This document shows positions 9,743 to 19,866 of a stretch of 64,000 bases of DNA, one piece after another (within the stretch, counting starts at the first letter, position 1; each line of letters opens with the position of its first letter). A model generated the notes under the pieces. That model saw nothing but the letters and a program-made list of their open reading frames with translations. It was not told the DNA's origin and ran no database searches. Made by a program: the position numbers and the translations under genes. Location of the stretch: contig NZ_JACLQD010000004.1 of assembly GCF_014243445.1 (NCBI RefSeq), positions 1-64,000 of the forward strand, written 5' to 3'. This DNA is from Paragemmobacter straminiformis. GTDB lineage: Bacteria > Pseudomonadota > Alphaproteobacteria > Rhodobacterales > Rhodobacteraceae.

Positions 9743-11017
9743 ATGCCCATGGCGGACTACAAAGTTTCCGGTCCCGAGATCAAGAAATTCGTCAAGATCA
9801 TGCGCCGCGAGCCGGTGTCGTTTGCGTACAACCCCGGTGACAGGCCCGAGGATGACTATCTGGGCCTGCATCGGCTGAAACCGCCGCAAGTCCTGGGCAA
9901 GGAAGCCAAGGAAGAGGGGCAGGGAGCGAAATATGCCTTTGGCACCGGAACGGTAGAGGGAAAGCTTCTGACCCTGACCTGCGAACGGGTGCTGCCCGGT
10001 TTGGCCAAGAAGATGAAGCGGTGCCTCAAGGCGCAAAAGGTGATGCTCAACGTCCAGATCCTCGACGCTGATGGGACCGTACTCGAAGCCGATGTCGAGG
10101 AGCTGCCCGATGATCCGGAACTCGACGACGATACCGACATCGCCCAAGGCGCACCGGCGGCCGATCCGTCCAACGCGCCTCCTCCCGAAGCGGTTGCGGC
10201 AGAAAACAGCGACCCGGCAGCATTGAAACAGCGCCTTGCCGCGATTGTTCCCAAGGTCCAAGCCCTGGGCGGCGATCTTGCCGAAAGGTTGCGGCAAGCC
10301 TGCCTTGTTGCCGGACAGCAGATCAGCTCGGGCAGTCCCGAAGCGGCCGAAACCCTTTCCAAGATTGAAAATGTCCTTGCGCGTCAGTCTGCGTCTGCGC
10401 CGCCTGCCGAAACCGCAGCCGAACCGGCATCGCCCGAGGTCCCTCTGGCCCGCCTGAAGGACGCCATGCTGCAACTGGTGCAGAGAATACGTGTCCTGCC
10501 CGAAGGGCCGGCGCGGACCAAGCTCGGGGCTGACTCGCGCACTATTCTTGGGCAGATCAACGAAGGTGCGGTCGAGGCCGCCATCACAGCGATGCGTCGC
10601 CTGACGCAGGAACTGGTTTTGGCCGAAAAGCCCGAGGCGGCGCCCAAGGCCGACCCGATGGTGGTCTGGCGTGACGCGAAGGAAACCGTAGATGTGTCGA
10701 TCGGCGCGCTTCAATCGGCGCTCAGGGGCATCGACGACCCTGATCTCAGGCGGATCGCCGATGCCGGATTGAACGGCGTGACCGATGGTCTGCAAACTCG
10801 GCTCATGGCCGCGTTGTTCGAATACAATGCCGCGTCCGGCGAAAACCGCGCCAAGGTTGCCGAAACCCTGCGCGGCCGCGCCGTCGATCTGCGCAACATG
10901 CTGGAAACCGACCCGATCATTGCCCTGTGCGAGGACAATCCGTTCGGCGTCAAGGTTGCGATCCGCGCCCCTCTCATAGCCGCCCTCGACAAACTCGAAG
11001 CCATCGCTGGCGCGTGA
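9743..11017 (+). CDS. unknown protein, first gene of three-gene operon
   Basis: 424 residues (a second ATG two codons in, at 9749, is equally possible). Residues 1-125 look like one compact domain (ADYKVSGPEIKKFVKIMRRE, then LGLHRLKPPQVLG and LTCERVLPGLAKKMKR). An acidic, Ala/Pro-rich linker follows at about 126-165. The rest is made of helical repeats of roughly 60-80 residues, with internal similarity such as EGAVEAAITAMRRLTQEL. No signal peptide, membrane segment or enzyme motif. It is 24 nt upstream of the 911-residue gene and has codon usage like the chromosome. I do not recognise a family. Confidence 0.75.
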   Translation: MPMADYKVSGPEIKKFVKIMRREPVSFAYNPGDRPEDDYLGLHRLKPPQVLGKEAKEEGQGAKYAFGTGTVEGKLLTLTCERVLPGLAKKMKRCLKAQKVMLNVQILDADGTVLEADVEELPDDPELDDDTDIAQGAPAADPSNAPPPEAVAAENSDPAALKQRLAAIVPKVQALGGDLAERLRQACLVAGQQISSGSPEAAETLSKIENVLARQSASAPPAETAAEPASPEVPLARLKDAMLQLVQRIRVLPEGPARTKLGADSRTILGQINEGAVEAAITAMRRLTQELVLAEKPEAAPKADPMVVWRDAKETVDVSIGALQSALRGIDDPDLRRIADAGLNGVTDGLQTRLMAALFEYNAASGENRAKVAETLRGRAVDLRNMLETDPIIALCEDNPFGVKVAIRAPLIAALDKLEAIAGA

Positions 11018-11041
11018 CGCCACCCACACGAGAGCCTGACC

Positions 11042-13777
11042 ATGACCGAAGGACAGACCGTGACCGATGTCGCCATCCTTGACTGGATCAAGAAATTCAA
11101 CGCGGCAAAAGGTTGGGACACCCTGTCCGTGCCAAAACCCGAGATGCTGGGGATCAAGCATCCCGGCGGCAAGCTGAAATCCTCGCCAAAGTCGCTGTTC
11201 GCGGCGAACCGCGACGATCTTGGCAACCGCGAAGATATCCAAAAGCAGCTCGATACGGTGAAGTCCGAGGTGTCGGAGCTGAAACGCAAGTTGGGCGAAA
11301 ACCTGACTGCGGCCGAGATTGAAACCCTGCAAGAGCAGTTGCTGATCAAACTGGACGAACAGCAGGAACAGGAAGCCGAACTCGCGCTTTTCGACCGGTT
11401 CGACAGATTGACGAAGCAGGTCATCGCGGCCGAGGAAAGCATTCCGCAGGATTTGCTGGCGGTCGAGACCTCGATCATGGACCTGCGCGACAAGGTCGAG
11501 AAAACGCCCGCAGACCTTTCGAAACTGGATCCGGCGGAATTGTCGCGGCTGCGCGATTTCCACGACATGGTGTCGGGCAACGTCGAGCGCGCACGGCAGG
11601 AGGTGATCCCGCTGGTCCAAAGCACCGAGGATGGAACGGAGACCAAGCTTTTCGCTGCCATCAACTCGAAGGAATACAAGCTGCTTTTCGGCATGCTCGA
11701 AGAAGCTATCCTTTTGCTGCAACTGGGAAAACTGGCCGAAGCCAAGGACAGGATACAGACGGTTTCCGACAAGCTGTCAGAGTACCGTACCGCCCGCACG
11801 GGGGCGCAGCCGATTTCGCAACAGGAGCAGCTTGACCCCGCCCTTGACGAAATCCTGATGCACTGCGGCGGCCTTGTGGGCACCCTGAAGCATTCCGGCT
11901 TTGAAAAATGTGCGGCCCTGCGCGAGGAAGAAGTCAAGAAGCTGACCGGACGGATCAGAACCGAAAGGAATGCCAAGACCCCGTACCTTGCCGAAATGTT
12001 CAAAGGCGAAGCGACCGAGCTGCTGAATGTCCTGCGTCAGGATGTCGAGGCGATGCACAAGGTGCAAAGCCTGCTCGGCGAGGCGATGCAGGACAGTCAG
12101 GCGATGCTGGCAAACGGGCATGTTCACCGTCCGAAACGTATTCAGGACAAGATACAGAAATACGATCGGGGTCCGAAATCTGCCGACAATGTGGTCGCCG
12201 CCCTCGAGATCCGGGACTATGCGCGTGAAAGGCTGAAAGAGTCCCTTGCCGAGGACCTCGACCGCGCGGCGGTGAAGCCGGCAGACTTGAAAAAGACGCA
12301 TGACGGTCTTGCCGCGCGCTATCTCAAGCTGGCTACCGAGCTGAAGAAACTTCCCGCCGAGGTCAAATCGGAAATCGACCTCATGATCCTTGCGTCGGGC
12401 CAGCTTTTGGACTCGAACTCGGTCGATGCGCTGAAACAGGCTGACCGCTATCTGCGGTCGATCGACATTTTCATCAAGAACATCGAGGGCTACCCGACAG
12501 TCTACGCCGATTTCCAGAAACGGATCGACAAGATCGAGACCGAGATTAAGAAGATCGGCGTGGATTACGGTGCCTACGAAATCGGCATGCGCGCCGAGAT
12601 GGATGACGACTGCAAGCAGCTCAAGACGTCATACATGACCCTCAATCAAAAACAGGTGCTTGACCGGATCGTCGCACTCGAGACGGATGTCGCCAATTTC
12701 CGCAGGCTTTGCAGCGAATTGCGGGGGAAGAAGCGTGTTGCTTTCAAGATGGCCGACGCGCTGAACGAGACGCTCGACAAGATCGGAAAGACGCTGAAAA
12801 GCAGTTTTTCCAACGGTTTCATTACCTTTGATGGCTATTACGGCAGCCTGCGGGGCGAGGTTGCGACCGCCCGTGCGGATGTCGAAAAGCGGACCGAGTC
12901 CCTGATCGAGAAGGGCACGGAGACGCTGATCACCCTTAAGACAAAGATCGACAAGACCCGCACCGACCTTGAGAAGATGCGCACGGACAAAGCCAAGCTT
13001 GATCCGGCGACATCGCTAGCGCTGAATGCTTTCCTGATCGATGCCCGTGGGGCGCAGGCCGAACACGATGCCGACGAAAGCAAGAAAAAGGACTTCCAAG
13101 CCGCCAGAAGCGAGGTAAAGGCGGAAATCACCGAAGCGAAAAAGAAGTTCGCAAAGATCAAATCCGACCCCTCGGACCTGGACGCTTTGGAAACCGAACG
13201 GCTGAATCTGATAAAAGAGATCGAAGCCTCGGGCGCTTATGTCGATGGCCTCAAACGCATGACTGCGCTTTTTCCGCGTGTCAGGAAACTTGCCGCAACT
13301 GCCGATGACGCCGCGGAAATCCTTGACGGCACGCTTGAAGAAGCCGCGAAAAGTTGCGTTTCAAAGGTGGAAATCCTTCGCGCCCATGTCCGCGGCTTTT
13401 TCGACGGGGTGATCCGCCGGGCGGCGGAAACGACCAATGGCAACCAGTTTGACGACAAGTCGACCGGCTATGACGAAGCCAAGATCAAGGCCTTCTTGGC
13501 ATCCATCGTTTCGGCCTTGCCGCAAAAGGCGATAGATGACCTGCCATCGGCCGCCGCGCTGGTGGTCAAACCCGGGCTCGGGTTGGCCGAACGTCGGGAT
13601 GCACGCAAAGCCGCGCTTGCACATACGCGTGCCCTCATGGCCGTGCTCGACGGGTTCAGCCCGCTGAACCATCTGCGGGTAAATCCATTCGAAAGCACCG
13701 CTGCCAACCATCTCAACGCCGCTCGGGCCGCGCTGCCGCGTCTCGAGATGCGCCTTTTGACCGCGATCAAGGAGTAA
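11042..13777 (+). CDS. unknown 911-residue helical protein, second gene of operon
   Basis: Almost entirely predicted helix with coiled-coil stretches (for example KKLTGRIRTERNAKTPYLAE and TLKTKIDKTRTDLEKMRTDK). It contains short repeats resembling those of the upstream protein, such as EEAILLLQLGKLAEAKDRI near 225. No signal peptide, no transmembrane segment and no nucleotide-binding motif are visible, so it is not an SMC-type ATPase. It lies 24 nt after the first gene and 4 nt before the third, so the three are one transcript. Function unknown; a scaffold or filament-like role would fit the composition but is inference. Confidence 0.75.
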   Translation: MTEGQTVTDVAILDWIKKFNAAKGWDTLSVPKPEMLGIKHPGGKLKSSPKSLFAANRDDLGNREDIQKQLDTVKSEVSELKRKLGENLTAAEIETLQEQLLIKLDEQQEQEAELALFDRFDRLTKQVIAAEESIPQDLLAVETSIMDLRDKVEKTPADLSKLDPAELSRLRDFHDMVSGNVERARQEVIPLVQSTEDGTETKLFAAINSKEYKLLFGMLEEAILLLQLGKLAEAKDRIQTVSDKLSEYRTARTGAQPISQQEQLDPALDEILMHCGGLVGTLKHSGFEKCAALREEEVKKLTGRIRTERNAKTPYLAEMFKGEATELLNVLRQDVEAMHKVQSLLGEAMQDSQAMLANGHVHRPKRIQDKIQKYDRGPKSADNVVAALEIRDYARERLKESLAEDLDRAAVKPADLKKTHDGLAARYLKLATELKKLPAEVKSEIDLMILASGQLLDSNSVDALKQADRYLRSIDIFIKNIEGYPTVYADFQKRIDKIETEIKKIGVDYGAYEIGMRAEMDDDCKQLKTSYMTLNQKQVLDRIVALETDVANFRRLCSELRGKKRVAFKMADALNETLDKIGKTLKSSFSNGFITFDGYYGSLRGEVATARADVEKRTESLIEKGTETLITLKTKIDKTRTDLEKMRTDKAKLDPATSLALNAFLIDARGAQAEHDADESKKKDFQAARSEVKAEITEAKKKFAKIKSDPSDLDALETERLNLIKEIEASGAYVDGLKRMTALFPRVRKLAATADDAAEILDGTLEEAAKSCVSKVEILRAHVRGFFDGVIRRAAETTNGNQFDDKSTGYDEAKIKAFLASIVSALPQKAIDDLPSAAALVVKPGLGLAERRDARKAALAHTRALMAVLDGFSPLNHLRVNPFESTAANHLNAARAALPRLEMRLLTAIKE

Positions 13778-13781
13778 AGCC

Positions 13782-16700
13782 ATGCCCCTGACCGAAGCAC
13801 AGCACGCATGGATCGAAACCGCGCAGGCCAAGAGCGCCGAGTTTCAAGCCTTTGGCGAAAAGATGAGTGTCCGCAACAAAGAGATGACCGAGATCACCGC
13901 CGAAATTGACCGGCTTACCTCGGAACTGCGCGACGCAAACGCGGCATTGAAGGTCACGTGGGACAGCGATGCAGGCAAGGGCCTGTTCAAGGGCAAGAAA
14001 CGCAGCATGGATTGGATGGACGGGGACAGCGACAGCGAAGTCGATACCGTCCACGACCTGACCGGCAAGTACAAAGTCGATGAAAAGGCCGCGCGGCGCG
14101 TTCTGATGCTGCACGAGGAACTTGTCCGGCTGCAAACCCGGATGGAAGAAGCCGAATACGAGGATCCGGTCACCAAGAAGAAGGCCAAGGTCTTTTCGCC
14201 CAAGGATATCGAGCGCGAATTGTGGTCTCCCTTGGTGATGGCCGAAGTGCTTCCGTCGAATGCGGTGGCCGACAAATACAGTCAGGAAGCGCAGGTTTGG
14301 ACCGGCGCTTGCGAAATCTATGGCGAAATCCTCGAAAAGCACACCGAAGAGGCCTCGGAATTCGAAGGTGCGAAACGCGCGCTGCGGATCGGGATGGATG
14401 TGGTTGCGCTGGTCGGCAGCGTCGGGGCGGAATCGATCAAGGCAGCCAATTTCGATGCCGTCTCGATGTCGGCGGCGGACAAGGACCTCGCATCGGCCGC
14501 AAAGAAGGTAGCGCCTTCGGAGCGGACGCCCGCACAGGTCTCGCTTTTGGGCAAGCTCGACAAGTTGGAAGTCGCCGAAAGGAACATGGCTGCGCTGAGC
14601 GTTGCCACGACGGTCGTGAACGGTGGACTGAAAGTGGCGGACAAGGCGCTCGACACGCCGGACGCCAAGCTTGGCTGGGCCATTGCCGAGTCTGTCTATG
14701 AAGCCCTCGGCGAGGCGGCGTCCAAAAGCCTTGGTCTTGCGGGCAAGCAGGTTGCAACCAGCAACAAGGCCTTGTCCGAAACGCAGGCCTTCAAGACCTC
14801 TATCGCTTCGGCCACCAGTCTTGTCAGTTACGGCTTCAAGGCGGGCAAAGTTGTGTTTCGCGTCAATGAAATCTGCACGGCCAAGGACGAGTCGGGCAGA
14901 AAGAAAGCGGCGCTTGGCCTGATACAGTCTGTCGCGGGCGCGATTGGCGATGCCTTTGCCGCTTTCGACAGGCAGGACGGAAAGAACGACAAGGGCGAGG
15001 ACGTCACAGGCACCAATGGCGCCTGGTCCAAGATCGGCGCCGCCGTAAGAACCGCCGTGATCGGCGCATCGAATGCCGGCTTCATTGCCGAACACATCTA
15101 CAAGGCCCAGAAATCCGGCGGTCTCAAGAACCCTAGTGCCTTGGTCGGGGCCATCGGCCTTACCGTGCTTGCCCCGATCATGGCCGGTGTGTTCGACTCG
15201 TTGTCGGATGCAAGCCGCAGAGACCTGAAGAAAGACGATAAGGGCAAAGAGGAAGCCTATGGCAAAGGGGCCCAACGCTCCTTTGAGGAAAGCTCGGACG
15301 ACAAGGCCGGCAACCGGCTTACCGGCGAGACGCATTCAACTTTCACCGACTATGTCGATCAAAGCATGTCCAGCCTTATGCCCGACAAAGACGATGAATC
15401 GGCTGGCGCGATCGACAAGGAGAAGGCCAAGGAGCAGGTGGAGGCGGCGCTGAAATCCCTGCCGGAACTGGCCACGCTTGGCACGGCGCTGCTGTCGGCG
15501 ATCCCGAGCGGGGCCACGGCCGAAGAGGCGAAACAGGCGATTGCCGAACGGCTTAGCAAGCTGGAACAGCAAGAGAAGGAAAAGGAGATCGGCAATTTCA
15601 GCAAAAGGCTTGCCGATGATCCGCAGTTCAAGGAATCGTTCTTTGCCGACATCAAGACGCAGTCCGACGAAGAAGCCGATCGACTGGACAAACTGATAAA
15701 CGACGCTTCCCCGAGCCCCGAAGAGCTGGATAACGACGAAAAGGCGGAAAAGTCGGTGGCGGCGCTTGAAAAGCTGACCAACGAGGCCGAGGCCTGCAAC
15801 CAGAAGTGGCAGATGGTCAACACCCTGACATCGGGCGGGGCATCGATTCTGGTGGCAGCCTTGCCGGTCGCCGGTCTGGTCGTCGCGATTCAGCGCCTTG
15901 CGATGGATACGGCGATCCTTGTGCGCAAGTCGATCCAGCTGAACAAATGGATGGACAATATGGCCCTGACGATGGGGAACCATTCGGTCTATGGCCCTGC
16001 GATCACGTCACGCCTTTCATCGGCCAAGATCCAGGTCAGCCAGCAGTCGCTTCTTGTGATCTATGCCGCTTTGGGCGTTGCATCCGAAGGGGCGAAGCTG
16101 GGCGATTGCACGGGGGCGGCGACCGGAATCTCGATCGGTGTCAACATGGCCCGCGCCCTGACCGAGTTTGGCTTCAAGATGCACAAAGAGGCCGAGATCG
16201 AAGCGGGTTGGCAGCTTTACAAAGAGGCGCGTGCCAATCCGGGCGACCGGAAGCGCGCCCGCAAGGCGATGCGTTGGAATTCGACCCTGTCAAAATGCGT
16301 GCTGGCATACGGCATCGTCAAAGATGGCGATCCCATCGCCAAGGAAGTCGGACGCAGCTGTGGACTGACGCCTGAAATTCTTGTCGATGGCAAAAATGTC
16401 TGCACCAAGGTCGTAAAATACTTCGAGACGGTCTATTCGGACGATCCGCAGGTCAAGCGGCGTATCCCGCTCAAGAAAGACTGGCATCCCGGGATGGCCA
16501 ATCTTTCCCTCGACAGCTGGTTGCGCTTCAAGGCCGCGGCGATTGACAGGGCAATCCCGTCCATGTCGCAGGAGTCGGCCCGCACGACGGATATCGACCG
16601 TTTCATGGCGGTGCTTGAACCGCTTATCGGGCGCGATGCGGATTACTCGGGCGTGCGGGATCTGAAGTTTCCCGAACTGAATCCGGATCCGGCCGGAGCG

Positions 16701-17012
16701 GACATGCGGCTTGATCCGAAATACCGCGAATTCCTGAACCGCACCAAGGAAGCGGCCAACGGATTGATCGCCGCTCTGCGGGCGTGGAAGCCGGTCAACG
16801 GCAAACCGCCGAGCGATTCGGATCAGAAGTGGATCGCCGGATCGTCGCATGACGGAATGATCGACGTGGCCGATAGCCTGCTTGCGCAGGCCCAACTTCT
16901 GCTTGGCGAAGTGTCCTTTGACATCAAGCAGTTGGAGGAGCGCGAGAAGCAGGACAAGGCGCGTGAAGCGGCCGCTCTGGAAGCAGGCAAACAACAGCTG
17001 AAAGCCGCCTGA
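13782..17012 (+). CDS. unknown 1076-residue protein with hydrophobic segments, third gene of operon
   Basis: The N-terminus carries a short coiled coil (about 20-60). Several hydrophobic helices follow: MDVVALVGSV near 207, ALVGAIGLTVLAPIMAGVF near 458, ILVAALPVAGLVVAI near 690 and SLLVIYAALGVA near 757. They are separated by charged helical regions, including a Glu/Lys-rich stretch near 500-660. The last 300 residues look globular (DSWLRFKAAAIDRAIPSM, then PEELNP-like turns). There is no signal peptide, so membrane insertion, if any, would be unusual, as in toxins or delivered effectors. It starts 4 nt after the second gene. No family recognised. Confidence 0.75.
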   Translation: MPLTEAQHAWIETAQAKSAEFQAFGEKMSVRNKEMTEITAEIDRLTSELRDANAALKVTWDSDAGKGLFKGKKRSMDWMDGDSDSEVDTVHDLTGKYKVDEKAARRVLMLHEELVRLQTRMEEAEYEDPVTKKKAKVFSPKDIERELWSPLVMAEVLPSNAVADKYSQEAQVWTGACEIYGEILEKHTEEASEFEGAKRALRIGMDVVALVGSVGAESIKAANFDAVSMSAADKDLASAAKKVAPSERTPAQVSLLGKLDKLEVAERNMAALSVATTVVNGGLKVADKALDTPDAKLGWAIAESVYEALGEAASKSLGLAGKQVATSNKALSETQAFKTSIASATSLVSYGFKAGKVVFRVNEICTAKDESGRKKAALGLIQSVAGAIGDAFAAFDRQDGKNDKGEDVTGTNGAWSKIGAAVRTAVIGASNAGFIAEHIYKAQKSGGLKNPSALVGAIGLTVLAPIMAGVFDSLSDASRRDLKKDDKGKEEAYGKGAQRSFEESSDDKAGNRLTGETHSTFTDYVDQSMSSLMPDKDDESAGAIDKEKAKEQVEAALKSLPELATLGTALLSAIPSGATAEEAKQAIAERLSKLEQQEKEKEIGNFSKRLADDPQFKESFFADIKTQSDEEADRLDKLINDASPSPEELDNDEKAEKSVAALEKLTNEAEACNQKWQMVNTLTSGGASILVAALPVAGLVVAIQRLAMDTAILVRKSIQLNKWMDNMALTMGNHSVYGPAITSRLSSAKIQVSQQSLLVIYAALGVASEGAKLGDCTGAATGISIGVNMARALTEFGFKMHKEAEIEAGWQLYKEARANPGDRKRARKAMRWNSTLSKCVLAYGIVKDGDPIAKEVGRSCGLTPEILVDGKNVCTKVVKYFETVYSDDPQVKRRIPLKKDWHPGMANLSLDSWLRFKAAAIDRAIPSMSQESARTTDIDRFMAVLEPLIGRDADYSGVRDLKFPELNPDPAGADMRLDPKYREFLNRTKEAANGLIAALRAWKPVNGKPPSDSDQKWIAGSSHDGMIDVADSLLAQAQLLLGEVSFDIKQLEEREKQDKAREAAALEAGKQQLKAA

Positions 17013-17144
17013 TCGCCGCCTGTCCACACCAAGATGTGCTGCCATCCGGGCGCGGCAGGCGGGCAATTTTGCGCAGCGAAGGGCAGGCGTTGCAGTCTGC
17101 GGCGGTGTTGCTGAATGGCTCGATCCGCGCCGGATGCGCCGAGG

Positions 17145-18197
17145 TCATGCCGACAGGCGCAGCACCTCGTCCGGGGGGACTGTCAGGGCGATCTGGCTGC
17201 CGACCGAGAGGTTTGCAGCCAGATCGCGCGCGAAGCAATCGACGAGCAATGTGTTTGGCCCGCAAGATACATGCAGGCGGGTGAATGCCCCGAGGAATTC
17301 GACGTGGCGCACCGTGCCGCGCAGCCCGTCGCCGTCGATGGGCGCGGGGCGAAGTGACTGCGGCCGGACTGCCACGGAGAGGGTCTCGCCGGGCGATGCG
17401 CCGAAAGTGCCGGGCAAGGCCAGACGCCCGCCCGCACAGGTCAGGACGGTGCCGCCTTCCGTGCCGAGTTGCCCTTCGATCACGTTCAGCGTGCCGATGA
17501 ACCCTGCGACGAAACGGGTGGTGGGCCGATTGTAGATCTCTTCGGGGGTTCCGATCTGCTCGGCCCGCCCCGCGTTCATGATCACGATCCGGTCGGACAT
17601 CGACAGGGCCTCTTCCTGATCATGGGTCACGAAAAGCGTGGTGATGCCGAGTTGGCGCTGGATGGTCCTGATTTCGGTGCGAAGCGCCACGCGGATCTTG
17701 GCATCGAGTGCCGACAGCGGCTCGTCGAGCAACAGCACGCGCGGGCGCGGGGCGATGGCGCGGGCCAGTGCGACGCGCTGCTGCTGGCCGCCCGACAATT
17801 GGTAGGGATAGCGCCCTTTCATCGCCGCAAGCCCGACCATGTCGAGCATCTCGTCGACCCGTTTGTCGATCTGGGCCGGGGCAAGCTTGGCGACGCGCAG
17901 CCCGAAGGCCACGTTATCGGCCACGGTCATGTTCGGGAAAAGCGCGTAGGACTGGAACACCATCCCGATCTGGCGCTGGCTGGCGCGTTGGCGGAGCAGG
18001 CTTTGCCCCTCGATGCGGATATCTCCGCTGTCGGGGGTTTCGAACCCCGCGACCATCCGCAGAACGGTTGTCTTGCCGCAGCCGGACGGGCCGAGCAGCG
18101 ACACGAATTCGCCCTGGTGCAAGGCGAGGTCGAAGTCGCGGACCACGGGCGTCGGGCCGAAGCTCTTGCCCAGTGAGGTCAGGTCGATGAAGGCCAT
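17145..18197 (-). CDS. ABC transporter ATP-binding protein (PotA-like)
   Basis: 350 residues; energises the importer encoded upstream. Walker A GPSGCGKTT, Q-loop FQSYALFP, signature LSGGQQQRVALARA, Walker B LLLDEPLSALD and the switch VTHDQEEAL are all intact; a TOBE domain fills the C-terminus. AAAGGA about 8 nt upstream favours the ATG at 18197 (MAFIDLTS); an ATG at 18206 overlaps the permease stop as ATGA and is possible. It is the last gene of a binding protein-permease-permease-ATPase operon of the polyamine/iron/phosphonate class; the substrate cannot be told from the ATPase. Confidence 0.92.
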   Translation of the reverse strand: MAFIDLTSLGKSFGPTPVVRDFDLALHQGEFVSLLGPSGCGKTTVLRMVAGFETPDSGDIRIEGQSLLRQRASQRQIGMVFQSYALFPNMTVADNVAFGLRVAKLAPAQIDKRVDEMLDMVGLAAMKGRYPYQLSGGQQQRVALARAIAPRPRVLLLDEPLSALDAKIRVALRTEIRTIQRQLGITTLFVTHDQEEALSMSDRIVIMNAGRAEQIGTPEEIYNRPTTRFVAGFIGTLNVIEGQLGTEGGTVLTCAGGRLALPGTFGASPGETLSVAVRPQSLRPAPIDGDGLRGTVRHVEFLGAFTRLHVSCGPNTLLVDCFARDLAANLSVGSQIALTVPPDEVLRLSA

Positions 18198-18202
18198 GGC
18201 GG

Positions 18203-18994
18203 TCATCCTTTCGTAAAGCGGGTGCGCCGTGCGAGCAGCTGGATCACGCCCATGCTGGCCCATGTCATGCCGAAGGCGATCACGGCGAGGGCTGCGGGTT
18301 CATAGGCACGGTTGCTGCCCATCCAGACCATGTAGGGCCCGAAGGCAGGGCGGTTCAGCAAGGCGGCGATCACATATTCACCGATGACGATGGCAAAGGT
18401 CAGGAATGCGCCTGACAGGATGGCCACGGCGATGTTGGGCAGGATTACCCGTGCCAGCACCGTTGCCCATCCGGCCCCGAGGCTTTGGGCGGCTTCGGTG
18501 AGTGTCTGCACCTCGATGGCGCGCAGGCCGGTATCGACCGCGCGGTACATGTAGGGCAAGGACAGGGTCGCGTATCCGGCCGCAAGCAGGAAGTCGGTGC
18601 CCCGCGCCGAACCGGTCAAGGGCAGGATCGACGAGGTGTTGAACAGGCGGATGTAGCCGAAGACGATGATGATCGGCGGGATCACAAGCGGCAGCAGCGT
18701 GATGAACTCGACGACGGGGCGCAGGCGCGGCATCTTGAGCCGGACCCAGAAGGCCGTCGGGGCGACGATCAGCACGCCAAGGATGACGGTCGCAATCGAC
18801 AGGATCACCGAATAGGCCAATGTCTGCTGGAATTGCGGGTCGTCCAGCACGTTGCGGTAGGCATCGAGGGAATAGACGCCCCTGCGCGCCCTGAGCGAGA
18901 ATTCCAAGGTTCCGACGAGGGGCAGGAGGAAGTAGATGACCGCAAGGATGAAGATGGCCCATGAGCCGATGCGCTTGAGGTTCATTTCTGCCAC
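18203..18994 (-). CDS. ABC transporter permease (second)
   Basis: 263 residues with about six membrane segments (for example AIFILAVIYFLLPLVG at the N-terminus) and the binding-protein-dependent permease signature region EAAQSLGAGWATVLARVILP, the EAA loop that docks on the ATPase. It overlaps the first permease by 13 nt and the ATPase region by start/stop contact, so the three inner-membrane components are translated together. Confidence 0.9.
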   Translation of the reverse strand: MAEMNLKRIGSWAIFILAVIYFLLPLVGTLEFSLRARRGVYSLDAYRNVLDDPQFQQTLAYSVILSIATVILGVLIVAPTAFWVRLKMPRLRPVVEFITLLPLVIPPIIIVFGYIRLFNTSSILPLTGSARGTDFLLAAGYATLSLPYMYRAVDTGLRAIEVQTLTEAAQSLGAGWATVLARVILPNIAVAILSGAFLTFAIVIGEYVIAALLNRPAFGPYMVWMGSNRAYEPAALAVIAFGMTWASMGVIQLLARRTRFTKG

Positions 18995-19854
18995 CGTTCA
19001 GCGCGCAGGCGCAGCCAGATGTAGATGACGTTCGCGCCACCTGTCAGGGCGATCATCGCAAAGGCGATGGCATAGCCGAGATGGGGGTCTTGCAGGACAT
19101 CGCCGCGGATCTGGGCGAAAAGGATGATGGGCAGGATCGACAGCGCCGAGCCGGTCAGCGCCATTGCCGTTGCCACGGCCCCGAAGGCATTCGCGAACAG
19201 CAGGGCGAAGGCCCCGAGCAACGAGGGCCATAGCACGGGAAGCGCCACCATGCGCCAGTATTGGACCCCGCTTGCGCCGAGGCTTTCCGCCGTCTCGCGC
19301 CATTCGCCGCGTAGGCCGTCAATCGCGGGGGTGATGATGAGGACCATGAGAGGTATCTGGAAATAGAGATAGGCCATGGTCAGGCCCGAAAAGCTCGTCA
19401 GGTTGAAGCCGGTCGCGTAGAGGTTGATGCCGAACCAGTCGCGGGCGAGCACGGTCACAAGGCCGAGGCGTCCGAGCGTTGCGATGAAGGCAAAGGCCAG
19501 CGGCACGCCCGCGAAATTCGATGCGACCCCCGAGAAGGTCATGACCGCATCGCGCAAGGCAGGGGGCAGCCCGCCGCGGATGACGGCACCGGCCACCAGA
19601 AGGCCGCCGATGGTTCCGAGGCATGCGGTCCACAGGCTGATCCGCAACGAAAGCCAGAGCGCCGAGAGGATCGTGCCGGACATGAGGTCCGACAGGTTGG
19701 CCAAGGTCAGGCTGCCATCGGGCCGCGTGAAGGCCCCGATCACGACATGCAGGGTCGGAAGGACCAGAAAGACAAGCGCAAAGACGAAAAAGGGAAGAAC
19801 CCCCAGCCAAAGCGACAGGGAGCGTTCAAGCCGGTGGGGAAGCAGGGATGACAT
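18982..19854 (-). CDS. ABC transporter permease (first)
   Basis: 290 residues with six predicted membrane helices, starting MSSLLPHRLERSLSLW and including an EAA-type loop (ETAESLGASGVQYWRMVALP). Together with the 263-residue permease it forms the heterodimeric channel of the importer. A strong hairpin terminator separates it from the binding-protein gene upstream, so it probably depends on read-through. Confidence 0.9.
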   Translation of the reverse strand: MSSLLPHRLERSLSLWLGVLPFFVFALVFLVLPTLHVVIGAFTRPDGSLTLANLSDLMSGTILSALWLSLRISLWTACLGTIGGLLVAGAVIRGGLPPALRDAVMTFSGVASNFAGVPLAFAFIATLGRLGLVTVLARDWFGINLYATGFNLTSFSGLTMAYLYFQIPLMVLIITPAIDGLRGEWRETAESLGASGVQYWRMVALPVLWPSLLGAFALLFANAFGAVATAMALTGSALSILPIILFAQIRGDVLQDPHLGYAIAFAMIALTGGANVIYIWLRLRAERWQK

Positions 19855-19866
19855 GAGGCGCCGATC

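Noticed and set aside
9743-17012. Tripartite alpha-pore-forming toxin (ClyA type) as identity of the three-gene operon
   Set aside because: Those components are about 350-400 residues each with a hydrophobic beta-tongue; the sizes and repeat structure here do not fit.
9692-17066. Long minus-strand frames opposite the three-gene operon (up to 676 residues)
   Set aside because: They are antisense shadows: His/Arg/Phe-rich composition, no starts with ribosome binding sites, and the plus-strand genes have normal codon patterns and tight operon spacing.
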